Assembly (NCBI RefSeq): GCF_034424545.1
Contig: NZ_CP139971.1
Span: 1,674,001 to 1,738,000, forward strand
DNA: 64,000 nt
DNA from: Trinickia caryophylli
GTDB lineage: Bacteria > Pseudomonadota > Gammaproteobacteria > Burkholderiales > Burkholderiaceae
Reading direction: 5' to 3'
In this document: in pieces, positions 29,201-38,727 of the stretch
Layout: every line of letters starts with the position of its first letter
Position numbering within the stretch: the stretch's first letter is position 1
The notes under the pieces: model-generated
What the model saw: only the letters and a program-made list of their open reading frames with translations
Told to the model about the DNA's origin: nothing
Database searches by the model: none
Position numbers and translations under genes: made by a program

Positions 29201-30013
29201 CAACTGACGTTCGGCGAACATGTCGAAAACGATACGGCCACGAAGCTGCCCGTGCGGCTCGCGATTTCGCTGCTGAAGAATCGGCGAGGCCAGATCGACG
29301 TCAACATCCCGGTATCGGGTTCGTTGTCGAGCCCCGAGTTCAGCCTGGGCAGCCTGATCTGGAGTGCCGTGCTGCACCTGATCGAGCGCGCGGTGACGGC
29401 GCCGTTTTCGCTGCTTGCCAACGCATTCGGCGGCTCGGGTGGGGTGAGCGGGGCGGAAGATCTACGCTATGTTGCCTTCTCGTCGGGCTCGGCCGAACTG
29501 ACCGACTCGATGCGCGGCAAGCTCGATACGATTGCGAAGCTGCTCGACGAAAAGCCCGAGGTAAAGCTCGACCTGACCGGCCGTGCGGATCCGGCCATCG
29601 ACACGCCCGCGCTTCGGCTCGCCTATGTCGACGAGCTCGTCAAGCGCGAGAAGCTGAAAACGCTCGTCGGGCACGGTGAGAGTGTCGACGAATCGACGGT
29701 GACGGTGGACAAAAGCGAGTACAGCGATCTGCTGGCCAAGGCCTACAAGGATGCCGACATCAAGAAGCCGCGCAATTTCATCGGCCTGGCGAAGAGCTTG
29801 CCTGACGATGACATGCGGCGCATGCTCGCGGCCAATGCGCCCGTCGACGAGGCCAGCCTGCGTCGGCTCGCGCAGCAGCGCGCCGACGAAGTGCGCCAAT
29901 ATCTGATCGGCAAGGTCGACGCGAGCCGCGTGTTCGTCGTCGCACCGAAGGTCGATGCGAAAGAGGTGAAAGACAGCGGGCCGACGACGCGTGTCGATTT
30001 CGGTTTGCACTGA
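26246..30013 (+). CDS. Giant DUF748 / AsmA-like envelope protein with OmpA-like C-terminus
   Basis: This 1255-residue protein has an N-terminal membrane anchor (ISVVAFVALLGVAGFFAAPP, about residues 36-55), then repeated beta-rich DUF748 units in the periplasm. These begin at VAETQLTSALGRPTAIERVK and show the typical HPLRARVGEVVLQQGRVNYT and TPYSLKYAGYPITKGKLNVE stretches. The last 190 residues resemble an OmpA-like peptidoglycan-binding domain (YVAFSSGSAELTDSMRGKLD). AsmA/TamB relatives form bridges that move lipids between envelope membranes; DUF748 proteins probably act similarly, but this is inference. GGAGGG just before the ATG supports the start. Low-complexity Ala/Pro and Glu/Arg linkers occur near residues 360 and 600. 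Confidence 0.85.
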   Translation: MPSESTADKTKAWVKLRGVVRGVFRGMFVSRRTRRIAISVVAFVALLGVAGFFAAPPLIRHVAETQLTSALGRPTAIERVKLNPYTLRLEADGIRIDDKDGGAPLLSAQRLIVRVSWVSLLRFAPIVEELRLDAPRANVVRYDAQRFNFTDIVEKFSAPSGKPETRPMLFSVSNIAVENGRIDFDDRLLGQRHVVDQLSLGVPFIATLPSKTDIFVDPRFAARVDGSPISVGGKTKPFAASRESEVELKFDGLDLPKLLSYVPAKLPVAMESGKLAGNLKLRFAMSGAVPTLTVAGTADLAEARLVDAGHAPLFAAQAVHVAAATLQPFKNIYHFDEIRLEQPSLHLARERSGELSVARAFAPAAPAASSAAPASVPASAPAVAAPPTDVSIKHLALDDGKVELEDRAPAEPVRLALDDLNVALDGFSTLADTPARYTVRTALAQGGTLAATGSVGVVGKRADAKITADALPLALAQPYLEGITAARLSAGTLGGTVVLDANWSQAPAAVRVGESELALKSVKIAGAGPTAPAIALGDGRLAIKQIDLAARTADIASIEATGLAVKGTREKDGRIDLAAWAAPAGAKPAPARESEARRSENERKRQSAHQAAPTRAAASKDATAPGWRYSIGQVRLKDGSADILDQVPARPAKFRFTSVQLEAGGLSNDMGHALPVKLSATLNGKGTLETAGNVVPDPLDASLTLRANRLDVAAFEPYFGDSLNAVVASALANAGGNLKLSMVKGAVKASFRGGAALVDVRLLDRITSAPLAGWRSLALNRVNARYDERGTDLDIGRVTFAQFFGSVLLSAQGKLNLDDVLAREKGAEAPAVAEQHGKTTTAVVEHEEKPPTSHPLRARVGEVVLQQGRVNYTDNFVKPNYTANLVDITGTIGAFGTETRTPAPVNVGANLAGNGPIAIRGTVDPLAPKPSLDLTASAHDIELTNLTPYSLKYAGYPITKGKLNVELHYKLDNDLLSANNHLFIDQLTFGEHVENDTATKLPVRLAISLLKNRRGQIDVNIPVSGSLSSPEFSLGSLIWSAVLHLIERAVTAPFSLLANAFGGSGGVSGAEDLRYVAFSSGSAELTDSMRGKLDTIAKLLDEKPEVKLDLTGRADPAIDTPALRLAYVDELVKREKLKTLVGHGESVDESTVTVDKSEYSDLLAKAYKDADIKKPRNFIGLAKSLPDDDMRRMLAANAPVDEASLRRLAQQRADEVRQYLIGKVDASRVFVVAPKVDAKEVKDSGPTTRVDFGLH

Positions 30014-30152
30014 GCTATTGGCGGCTCGACGATGTACACCGCGTGAGGTTGTTGTCCTTTTGGACGAATCTCGCGCGGCGTCGAGCAGTCTTTTTCGAGA
30101 CGTTGTACACTTTAATCTTTCCACCCAATTCAACGCAAAAGGAGGGCGTCAG

Positions 30153-30218
30153 ATGGTACCGACCGCGCTAATAGCCATCCCTCCGCACATGCGTTCGTCT
30201 CGCGCGCCGCACCGTTAG
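30153..30218 (+). CDS. Putative 21-residue leader peptide
   Basis: A short frame encodes 21 residues beginning MVPTALIAIPPHMR and ending SSRAPHR. It is preceded by AAGGAGG (30139-30145) with an ideal seven-base spacing, the strongest ribosome site in the neighbourhood. It contains a Pro-Pro pair and ends in RAP followed by HR; RAP(P/G) sequences are known from some ribosome-arrest peptides. A terminator-like hairpin follows 87 bases later, before the ABC exporter gene. A regulatory leader function is inferred from layout only; it could also be an incidental short frame. Confidence 0.4.
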   Translation: MVPTALIAIPPHMRSSRAPHR

Positions 30219-30305
30219 GTTCGGCCGCCGCACCGTTCGGCGCCTGGGCCACCCGGCGCACCGATTCCTAGACGACCGAGACAACACAGCCCGCGCGTGG
30301 CCAAC

Positions 30306-30335
30306 GCCCGCGCGGCGCGGGCATTTTCTTCTTTT
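30306..30335 (+). terminator. Terminator-like hairpin in the exporter leader
   Basis: GCCCGCGCGGCGCGGGC (30306-30322) folds into a strong GC stem and is followed by ATTTTCTTCTTTT, as in an intrinsic terminator. The 5' arm sequence GCCCGCGCG is repeated just upstream at 30289-30297, so alternative pairing is possible. Its position 44 bases before the exporter start suggests attenuation. Confidence 0.55.
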
Positions 30336-30378
30336 GATCCGGCAATCCCGGGGCGCACGCCGCCCGGGAGGGGCATTC

Positions 30379-32214
30379 ATGACGCAAAGAAAACTGGACT
30401 TCGGCGGCCGCGCGTTCAAGAACGTGCTCGGCTATACGATCAATCATTGGGGCCGGCAACGCTGGAGGATTCTTTCCATCGTCGCTCTGGCGCTGCTCGG
30501 TGCATTGGCCGACGTGCTGACGCCTTATTTCGCGGGCCGCCTCGTCAACGCGATCGCGGCCGGGTCGCACGACAAGGCGGCCGCGATCGACGCGGCGGTT
30601 CGCGCGTTGACGGCGCTGATCGCGCTCGGCCTGGGCGGTGCGGCGCTGCGCTACTTCATGTTCCTCGACATCATCGCGCTGACGCTGCGCATGATGAGCG
30701 ACATCGCGAGCCATGCATTTCACCGCGTGCAGCGATTCTCGACAGATTGGCACGCGAACAGCTTTGCCGGCTCGACCGTGCGCAAGATCACGCGCGGCAT
30801 GTGGGCGATCGACCTGCTCAACGACACACTGCTTATCGGGTTGTTGCCGTCGCTGACGATGCTCGTCGGCGCCACCGTACTGCTCGGTGTGCATTGGCCG
30901 ACCATGGGCGTGATCGTGGGCGTGGGCGCCGTGGTCTACATCGCCGTGACGGCGGGCCTTTCGCTGGGCTTCGTCGCGCCCGCCGCGCGTCTTGGCAATG
31001 CGTGGGATACCCGCATGGGCGGCGCGTTGGCCGACGCGGTGACTTGCAATTCCGTCGTCAAGGCGTTCGGCGCGGAGCTGCGTGAGGAAGCGCGTCTGTC
31101 GCGTGTGATCGGCAAGTGGCGACATCGCACGCGCCGCGCCTGGCTGCGCGGTACGGCCAACGGCGGCGTGCAAAACGTGATGCTCGCGGCCATGCAGGCG
31201 GCGATGCTCGGGGCGGCGCTGCTGCTGTGGATGCGCGGCGAGGCGAACGTCGGCGATCTCGCGTTCGCGCTGACAACTTTCCTCGTGCTGCAGGGATACC
31301 TGCGCGACGTCGGCATGCTCGTGCGCAATCTGCAGCGCTCGGTCAACGACATGGAGGAGCTCGTATCGCTCGAGCAGCAGCCGCTCGGTATAGACGACCA
31401 GCCGGACGCACCACCGATCGTCATCGACAAAGGCGACATTCGTTTCGACGACGTCACGTTCCGCTACGGCGCGCACGCAACGCCGCTGTACGACCGTTTC
31501 TCGGCGCGCATCGCGCCCGGCGAGCGGGTGGGGCTGATCGGGCACTCGGGCTCGGGCAAGACGACGTTCATCAAGCTGATCCAGCGGCTTTACGATGTGA
31601 GCGAAGGTGCGATTACGATCGACGGGCAGAATATCGCGCACGTTCAACAGGCATCGCTGCGCGCGCAGATTGCGATCGTGCAGCAGGAGCCGTTGCTCTT
31701 TCACCGCTCGCTGGCCGAGAACATCGCTTATGCGAGGCCCGGGGCGACGCAGGCGGAGATCGAGCGCGCGGCAACGCTTGCAAATGCGCACGCGTTTATC
31801 GTCTCGTTGCCGGGCGGCTATGAGACGCTCGTTGGCGAGCGCGGCGTGAAGCTCTCGGGCGGTGAGCGCCAACGCATCGCGATCGCGCGGGCATTCCTAG
31901 CCGATGCGCCGATCCTCATTTTCGACGAGGCCACGTCGAGCCTCGACAGCGAAAGCGAGGCGCTGATCCAGGAAGCGATGGAGCGGCTGATGGTGGGGCG
32001 CACGACGATCGTCGTCGCGCACCGGTTGTCGACCGTGCGCGCGCTCGACCGGCTGCTCGTGCTCGATCGCGGCCGTATCGTCGAGGAGGGCCGCCACGAT
32101 GAGTTGATCCGCATGGAGGGAGGCTTGTATCGTCGCCTCTTCGAACGGCAGGCACTCGAACTGACGAAGGGTATGGCGCCGCCGTCGGAATCAGCCGTGC
32201 CCGTCGCTGGCTAA
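30379..32214 (+). CDS. ABC exporter, fused membrane and ATPase domains
   Basis: This 611-residue half-transporter has an N-terminal six-helix membrane domain (residues about 30-320) and a C-terminal ATPase. Walker A is HSGSGKTT, the signature LSGGERQRIAIARA and Walker B ILIFDEATSSLDSE, followed by the switch His in VVAHRLSTV. It works as a dimer in the inner membrane and exports lipids, peptides or drugs; the sequence does not fix which. The ATG at 30379 is behind GGGAGGGG and matches the family start. A leader ORF and hairpin precede it. It is divergent in function from the lipase genes that follow, with a 208-base gap. Confidence 0.9.
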   Translation: MTQRKLDFGGRAFKNVLGYTINHWGRQRWRILSIVALALLGALADVLTPYFAGRLVNAIAAGSHDKAAAIDAAVRALTALIALGLGGAALRYFMFLDIIALTLRMMSDIASHAFHRVQRFSTDWHANSFAGSTVRKITRGMWAIDLLNDTLLIGLLPSLTMLVGATVLLGVHWPTMGVIVGVGAVVYIAVTAGLSLGFVAPAARLGNAWDTRMGGALADAVTCNSVVKAFGAELREEARLSRVIGKWRHRTRRAWLRGTANGGVQNVMLAAMQAAMLGAALLLWMRGEANVGDLAFALTTFLVLQGYLRDVGMLVRNLQRSVNDMEELVSLEQQPLGIDDQPDAPPIVIDKGDIRFDDVTFRYGAHATPLYDRFSARIAPGERVGLIGHSGSGKTTFIKLIQRLYDVSEGAITIDGQNIAHVQQASLRAQIAIVQQEPLLFHRSLAENIAYARPGATQAEIERAATLANAHAFIVSLPGGYETLVGERGVKLSGGERQRIAIARAFLADAPILIFDEATSSLDSESEALIQEAMERLMVGRTTIVVAHRLSTVRALDRLLVLDRGRIVEEGRHDELIRMEGGLYRRLFERQALELTKGMAPPSESAVPVAG

Positions 32215-32338
32215 AGCGGCGCTGATGCGGAGCAGGCGTGAAAGCGCGTGCTCCGATTGGCGCCCCATACAACCGCTTTGATTAGTAAGCCTTATCTAAA
32301 TCCGAATCTTCCTCTTTCCAGCCCTTGCCCCTTGCTGA

Positions 32339-33526
<1,188 letters not shown>

Positions 33527-33529
33527 CCG

Positions 33530-34561
33530 ATGCAGGGGCGCCGGATCGTTGCCGCCGCGCTGGGTGCGGGCCTCGTCGTCGGCGCAGTCATCGTCGCGCT
33601 GCGCGCATTCCGCGAAAACTCGCCCAGCCCGTCGGCCATGAACGCTGTTACCGCAGCGGCAATGTCTGCTTCCGTGCCGACGTCGGCATCCGTCGGAAAA
33701 GCCCGGCCGGAGGTGGCGGCGGTGCTGCCGGACTCGTTCGCGGGTACCGCGGTGCCACATCTGCCGCTCGATGCGCGCGGGCATCTGGCGGTGGACCGTG
33801 TGGTCCGTGATTTCTTCGACTACTTTCTGACGGCGCAGCACCAGATGCCGGCGGGCGCGCTCGATGCGGCCGTGCGCCGAGCGGTTGCCGCGCAGCTCGA
33901 TGGCACACCGGCGCAGGACGAGGCGCTCGATCTCTGGCGCCGTTACGGCGCCTACCGCGACGCGCTCGAGCGCCTGGCCGTGTTGCAGCAGCCGGCCGGC
34001 GCGAGCGGGGTGGATCTCGAAGCCGCGCGCGCGGCGTTTGCCGAGCGTGCCGTCGTCGCGAGCCGAACGCTCGGCCCGGCCTGGAGCGAAGCGTTTTTCG
34101 GGCGCGAATGGCGGCATGCAGCCTATGCGATCGAGCGCTTGCGCATCATGCGGGACGGCACGCTGAACGATGCGCAAAAAGCGGCACGGCTCAGCGTGCT
34201 CGTCGAGACTTTGCCCCCCGACGAGCGTGAGGCGCTGCGCCGTGAGACGGACGCTCAGGCTACGATTGCGACGGTCGCGTCCCTCGATGCCCAGGCGAGC
34301 GGGCTTTCGACGGAAGCGTTGCGGGCTCGGGCCGCCGAGGCGCTGGGGGCGCAAGCGGCGGCGCGCATCGTCGAGATGCACGAGGCGGAGGCGGCCTGGC
34401 GTGCGCGCTATGCCGATTACGCCACGCAACGTGCGCGCATCGACGCTATGCCGCTGGCGCCGGACGAGCGCGAGGCCCAGCGCGCGAAACTGCGCGAGCG
34501 GACTTTCTCCGATCCCGGCGAGCGCGTGCGTGCCGCGTCGCTCGATCGAACGGCCGACTGA
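33530..34561 (+). CDS. lif: Lipase-specific foldase (Lif)
   Basis: This 343-residue protein is anchored by one N-terminal membrane helix (IVAAALGAGLVVGAVIVALR), with an Ala/Pro-rich linker to about residue 75 and a helical periplasmic domain. The foldase signature RxxFDYxLxA is present as R93-D-F-F-D-Y-F-L-T-A. It wraps around the exported lipase and guides its folding before secretion. It starts three bases after the lipase stop, so the two are co-transcribed, as in Burkholderia and Pseudomonas. Length and arrangement are normal for the family. Confidence 0.94.
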   Translation: MQGRRIVAAALGAGLVVGAVIVALRAFRENSPSPSAMNAVTAAAMSASVPTSASVGKARPEVAAVLPDSFAGTAVPHLPLDARGHLAVDRVVRDFFDYFLTAQHQMPAGALDAAVRRAVAAQLDGTPAQDEALDLWRRYGAYRDALERLAVLQQPAGASGVDLEAARAAFAERAVVASRTLGPAWSEAFFGREWRHAAYAIERLRIMRDGTLNDAQKAARLSVLVETLPPDEREALRRETDAQATIATVASLDAQASGLSTEALRARAAEALGAQAAARIVEMHEAEAAWRARYADYATQRARIDAMPLAPDEREAQRAKLRERTFSDPGERVRAASLDRTAD

Positions 34562-34674
34562 CGCGCTCTTGCCTCCTTACTTGCTGCGTTCTTACGCCCC
34601 CGGGCCTTTGTGCCTTTGCGCCGTCGGTGCCGGCACAGTCGTTCCTCGTAGCGATGGAGGCGCGCCGCACCCTT

Positions 34675-36222
34675 TCACGCGGCGCGCGCCGCCCCCGCGC
34701 TATCGATCTGCGCTTCGATCACGCCGGCGAGCGCATCGAAGGCGGGCGCGATGCGCGCATTCTGCACGCAGGCATAGCCGAGCAGCAGGCCGCGCCGGGC
34801 CACGCCCTCATCGCTGTAGTAGTTGGACAGGGGCCGCACGATCACGCCTGCGGCGAGCGCGGCGGCCGTCATTTTGCGATCGTCGACCTGCTCGGGCAGC
34901 CCGAGCACGAAGTGGAGGCCCGCTTCGTCGCCCATGACGGGCAGCGTATCGCCGAATCGCGCGGCAATCGCATCGATGAGCATCTGACGGCGCTCGCCGT
35001 AAAGCGCCCGCATACGCCGCACATGCGAAGTCAGATAGCCGTCCATGATGAACTCGGCGAGCACGGCCTGCTGCATGAGCTGCCCTTCGCGATAGAGCTC
35101 CGCAAGCCCGGTCCGGAATGTCTCGACGAGCGCCTCCGGCAGAACGATGTAGCCGATGCGCAGCCCGGGGTAGAGGATCTTGCCGAGACTGCCGACGTAG
35201 ATGACGCGCCCCGCTTCGTCGAGCCCCTGCAACGACGCGATCGGCCTGCCGCCGTAGCGGAACTCGCTGTCGTAGTCGTCTTCGAGGATCCACGTTCCGT
35301 GCTGGCGCGCGTATTCGAGCAGCGTGCGGCGGCGCGCCAGGCTCATCACCATGCCGAGCGGGTACTGGTGAGAGGGGGTGACGAGCGCCAGTTTCGGCGG
35401 GTCCTTCAGCGAACGCTCGCGCGGGTTGAGGCCCTCTTCGTCGACGGGCACCGGCGCGAGCGTGAGCCCCGCCGATTGCAGCACGCTGCGCGCGCCCCAA
35501 TAGCAGGGCTCTTCCACCCATGCGCGGTCACCCACGTCCGTGAGCAGCCGCACGGCCAGATCCATCGATTGGTGAATACCCGTGGTAATGACGATCTGAT
35601 CGGGCGAGCACTTTACCGAGCGCGCCACGCGCAGATAATCGGATAGCGCGCGTCGCAGCGGGCGATAGCCGCCGCCCGGCGCGTAGGTCAGGAGCTCGGG
35701 GTTCGCCTCTTTCCAGAGGCGCGCCTGCAGGCGGCTCCAGGCGCGCGACGGAAATTCGGTGACGTCGGGCACGCCCGGCATGAACGCCCCCCACTGCTTC
35801 GGCGCCACGCCGGCACGAGCGATCAGCTGGCGGCCGCGGCCCGAGAGCACGTTGGTGGTATCGGGCTGCGGGGCTGTGCCAGCCGCGCCGGCTACGGGCC
35901 CACCGGTGGCGCCCGGGCGCGTGCCGGCGCGCGCGTGCACAGCCGCGGTATCGGGGCGCGTATCGGCCACGTAGGTGCCGCTGCCCGTGGTCGAGAGCAC
36001 GTAGCCCTCGGCGGTTAGCTGGTCGTAGACCCGCAGCACCGTATTGCGTGCGATGTCGAGGTCTTCGGCGAGCGTACGCGAGCTGGGCAGCTTCGTGCCC
36101 GGCGCTAGCTGGCCGGTCAGAATGGCTTGCTGCACGAGCCGCAGCACCTGACGATACATCGGCTCGGCCGTGCCGCGCTCGAGCCGCGCACCCAGCCAGT
36201 CGGAGAGGATGATGGTATCCAA
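34675..36222 (-). CDS. MocR/GabR-type regulator with aminotransferase domain
   Basis: This 515-residue protein has a GntR winged helix (about 20-95, LPSSRTLAEDLDIARNTVLRVYDQLTAEGY), a Pro/Thr/Ala-rich linker of about 60 residues and a fold-type I aminotransferase domain with PLP lysine in VGSLGKILYPGLRIGY. The start appears to be the TTG at 36222, behind AGAGGA; no ATG or GTG fits, and the frame upstream overlaps the divergent transporter gene. It is divergent from a polyamine/GABA-type ABC importer operon, the classic target of GabR-like MocR proteins. Direct repeats lie in the shared promoter region. Confidence 0.87.
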   Translation of the reverse strand: MDTIILSDWLGARLERGTAEPMYRQVLRLVQQAILTGQLAPGTKLPSSRTLAEDLDIARNTVLRVYDQLTAEGYVLSTTGSGTYVADTRPDTAAVHARAGTRPGATGGPVAGAAGTAPQPDTTNVLSGRGRQLIARAGVAPKQWGAFMPGVPDVTEFPSRAWSRLQARLWKEANPELLTYAPGGGYRPLRRALSDYLRVARSVKCSPDQIVITTGIHQSMDLAVRLLTDVGDRAWVEEPCYWGARSVLQSAGLTLAPVPVDEEGLNPRERSLKDPPKLALVTPSHQYPLGMVMSLARRRTLLEYARQHGTWILEDDYDSEFRYGGRPIASLQGLDEAGRVIYVGSLGKILYPGLRIGYIVLPEALVETFRTGLAELYREGQLMQQAVLAEFIMDGYLTSHVRRMRALYGERRQMLIDAIAARFGDTLPVMGDEAGLHFVLGLPEQVDDRKMTAAALAAGVIVRPLSNYYSDEGVARRGLLLGYACVQNARIAPAFDALAGVIEAQIDSAGAARAA

Positions 36223-36224
36223 AG

Positions 36225-36254
36225 TGGTTCCTCTCGGAATAATGAAATGGTTCC
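36225..36254. promoter_or_regulatory. Direct repeats, likely MocR/GabR binding site
   Basis: TGGTTCC occurs at 36225-36231 and again at 36248-36254, 23 bases apart (about two helix turns) in the same orientation. GabR and PdxR regulators bind direct repeats, so this is a good operator candidate for the divergent MocR regulator and importer operon. A perfect TATAAT on the minus strand lies at 36280-36275, placing the repeats just downstream of the regulator's likely -10. Confidence 0.5.
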
Positions 36255-36351
36255 GTTTGGTGGAGCCGTAACCGATTATATTGGATCGCCAAGGATATGC
36301 GAGCACCGCATGTCGATGGAGCCACTCAGGAAGAAGCAGGAGACACCAGCC

Positions 36352-37452
36352 ATGAAAACGGAAGACGTGATCGTGAGTTTTCGCGGCGTGCGCAAGACAT
36401 ACGATGGCGAGACGCTCGTCGTCAAAGCGCTCGACCTCGATATTTATCAGGGGGAATTCCTGACGCTGCTCGGCCCCTCGGGCTCCGGCAAAACCACCTG
36501 CCTCATGATGCTGGCCGGCTTCGAATTCCCCACCGGCGGCGAGATCCGGCTCGACGGCCAGTTGCTCAACACAGTGCCGCCGCACAAGCGCAACATCGGC
36601 ATGGTGTTCCAGAACTACGCGCTCTTTCCTCATATGACTGTGGCGCAGAACGTGGAGTATCCGCTTACCGTGCGCAATGTCCGCGCGGCCGAGCGGGCGG
36701 CGCGAGTAAACGACGCGCTGAAGATGGTGCGCATGGAAGGTTTTGCGAAGCGCTACCCCGCCCAGCTTTCGGGCGGCCAGCAGCAGCGCATCGCGCTGGC
36801 GCGCGCGCTCGTGTTCGAGCCGCGGCTCGTGCTGATGGACGAGCCGCTCGGCGCGCTCGACAAGCAATTGCGCGAACACATGCAATACGAGTTGAAAGCC
36901 CTGCACGAGAAGCTCGGTGTGACGTTCGTCTACGTGACACACGACCAGGGCGAGGCGCTGACGATGTCCGATCGCGTTGCCGTGTTCGACAAAGGTATCG
37001 TGCAGCAGCTCGATACGGTCGACCGGCTCTACGAAACGCCTTGCAACGAGTTCGTGGCCAGCTTCATCGGCGACAGCAACCGGCTGCACGGCACGATCGA
37101 CGACGTGGACGGCGAGTTTTGCAGGCTCCGGCTGCGCGACGGCACGCAGGTGGTCGGACGCAACGTCGGCAACGCGCGCGCTGGCACGCAGGCGGTGGCC
37201 TGCATCCGGCCGGAGCGGCTGCGATTGGCGTCGCACGGCAATGGCGCCGCCGAGGGAGCCGGCAACGCATTGTCCAGCGAGGTGCGCGGGTTGATCTATT
37301 TCGGCGACCACGTTCGCATGCGTTGCGCCGTACCGGAGCAAGACGAATGTTTCGTCAAGGTACCGCTGGGCAACGAGGCGCTTTCGAGCTTCGTGCCCGG
37401 CGCGCCGGTCGCACTCGAGTTCGCCCCCGAGCATCTGCGCGTTTTCGCCTGA
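36352..37452 (+). CDS. ABC importer ATPase, polyamine/GABA type
   Basis: This 366-residue ATPase has Walker A in GPSGSGKTT, Q-loop NYALFPHMTVAQN, signature LSGGQQQRIALARAL and Walker B RLVLMDEPLGALD, followed by a C-terminal TOBE domain. This PotA-like layout is typical of spermidine/putrescine importers. The ATG at 36352 sits behind GCAGGAGA; an ATG 42 bases upstream is in frame but lacks a comparable ribosome site. It starts the four-gene operon ATPase, binding protein, permease, permease, divergent from the MocR regulator. Confidence 0.9.
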   Translation: MKTEDVIVSFRGVRKTYDGETLVVKALDLDIYQGEFLTLLGPSGSGKTTCLMMLAGFEFPTGGEIRLDGQLLNTVPPHKRNIGMVFQNYALFPHMTVAQNVEYPLTVRNVRAAERAARVNDALKMVRMEGFAKRYPAQLSGGQQQRIALARALVFEPRLVLMDEPLGALDKQLREHMQYELKALHEKLGVTFVYVTHDQGEALTMSDRVAVFDKGIVQQLDTVDRLYETPCNEFVASFIGDSNRLHGTIDDVDGEFCRLRLRDGTQVVGRNVGNARAGTQAVACIRPERLRLASHGNGAAEGAGNALSSEVRGLIYFGDHVRMRCAVPEQDECFVKVPLGNEALSSFVPGAPVALEFAPEHLRVFA

Positions 37453-37532
37453 AGCCCCGCGCGTTGCACGCCCGAATCGCCCATCCGCTTTGCCGTTCGG
37501 GAGCGGACCCTTCCACGTAGAGGAGAACCTAG

Positions 37533-38582
37533 ATGAAGACGAAAATTACCCTGACACGTTCGCTGGCCGCCGCTGCCGCGTGCGCGATGGCCGTTGCGGC
37601 CGGCGCGAATGCGGCCGAACTGACCGTCGTGAACTTCGGCGGTGCCAACGCGGACGCGCAAAAGGTGGCGTATTACCAGCCGTTCGAAAAGCAGATGGGC
37701 GACAAGCTGACGGCCGTCGAATACAACGGCGAGACGGCCAAGATCAAGGCGATGGTCGAGGCGAAGCACGTGAACTGGGATGTTGTCGAAGTCGAATCGG
37801 GCGATCTCGGCCGCGGCTGCGACGAAGGCCTCTTCGAAAAGCTCGACTGGGCGAAGATCGCGAACAAATCGGACCTCGTGCCCGAATCGCCGCGCACCTG
37901 CGGCGTGGGCTTTTTCGTGTGGTCGACGGCGCTCGCTTATAACGCCGACAAGCTGAAGACCGCTCCCACCGGCTGGGCCGATTTCTGGGACGTGAAGAAG
38001 TTTCCGGGCAAGCGTGCTTTGCGCAAGGGTGCGCGCGGCAATCTCGAATTCGCGCTGATGGCCGACGGCGTCGCGCCGAAGGAAGTCTACAAGGTGCTTG
38101 CGACGAAGGCTGGGCAGGATCGCGCGTTCAAGAAGCTCGATCAGCTCAAACCGAACATCCAGTGGTGGGAGGCGGGCGCGCAGCCGCCGCAATTCCTCGT
38201 GGCGGGCGATGTGGTGATGTCGTCGGCGTTCAACGGCCGCATCGATGCCGCCCAGCGCGAAGGCAAGAACCTGAAGGTGGTCTGGAACGGCAGCATTTAC
38301 GATCTTGACTATTGGGTGATTCCGAAGGGCGCGCCGAACAAGGCGCTGGCCGAGAAGTTCATCGCGTACACGGTGTCGTCCAAGCCGCAGCAGGTATACG
38401 CGCAGCATATCGCCTACGGTCCGGTCAACCGCGATGCGATCAAGTCGCTCGATGCCAAGACGCTCTCGAATCTGCCGAACTCGCCTGCCAACGGCAAGAG
38501 CGCGGTGCTGCAGGACGCGGCGTTCTGGACCGACTACGGCGACGAACTCGAGCAGCGCTTCGCCGCATGGGCATCGAAGTGA
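37533..38582 (+). CDS. Periplasmic binding protein, PotD-like
   Basis: This 349-residue protein has a Sec signal peptide (LAAAAACAMAVAAGANA, cleavage near residue 28) and then the type 2 binding-protein fold starting ELTVVNFGGANADAQKVAYY. The later stretch NGSIYDLDYWVIPKGAPNK is usual in polyamine-family binding proteins. It would capture the substrate in the periplasm for the adjoining permeases. AGAGGAG lies 8 bases before the ATG. Putrescine, spermidine, GABA or a related amine are the likely ligands, given the PotABCD-like operon and the MocR regulator. Confidence 0.88.
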   Translation: MKTKITLTRSLAAAAACAMAVAAGANAAELTVVNFGGANADAQKVAYYQPFEKQMGDKLTAVEYNGETAKIKAMVEAKHVNWDVVEVESGDLGRGCDEGLFEKLDWAKIANKSDLVPESPRTCGVGFFVWSTALAYNADKLKTAPTGWADFWDVKKFPGKRALRKGARGNLEFALMADGVAPKEVYKVLATKAGQDRAFKKLDQLKPNIQWWEAGAQPPQFLVAGDVVMSSAFNGRIDAAQREGKNLKVVWNGSIYDLDYWVIPKGAPNKALAEKFIAYTVSSKPQQVYAQHIAYGPVNRDAIKSLDAKTLSNLPNSPANGKSAVLQDAAFWTDYGDELEQRFAAWASK

Positions 38583-38727
38583 AGTGAAGCGGCTGTGACG
38601 CCGCACGCGCTGCCCGGCAATGCGCCGGCAGCGCGTGCGGTAAGCGTGGCGGCTGGAACAGCGTAAGGCAGGGCAGGACAGCGGAAAACCGCGGAAACAG
38701 GTAACAAGCCAGAGGCAAGGGCAGGAG

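Larger units (their letters stand above)
30014..30378. other. Leader region of the ABC exporter gene
   Basis: This 365-base stretch holds a short leader ORF with a perfect ribosome site (30153-30218) and a GC-rich hairpin with T-rich tail (30306-30335), ending 44 bases before the exporter start. An AT-rich TACACT at about 30105 could be a -10 box, but no convincing -35 was found. The arrangement suggests a regulated transcript leader. Confidence 0.5.

Noticed and set aside
36223..37434. An in-frame N-terminal extension of the second MocR regulator by some 400 codons.
   Set aside because: It is antisense to the importer ATPase, and the GntR domain begins only after the TTG at 36222.
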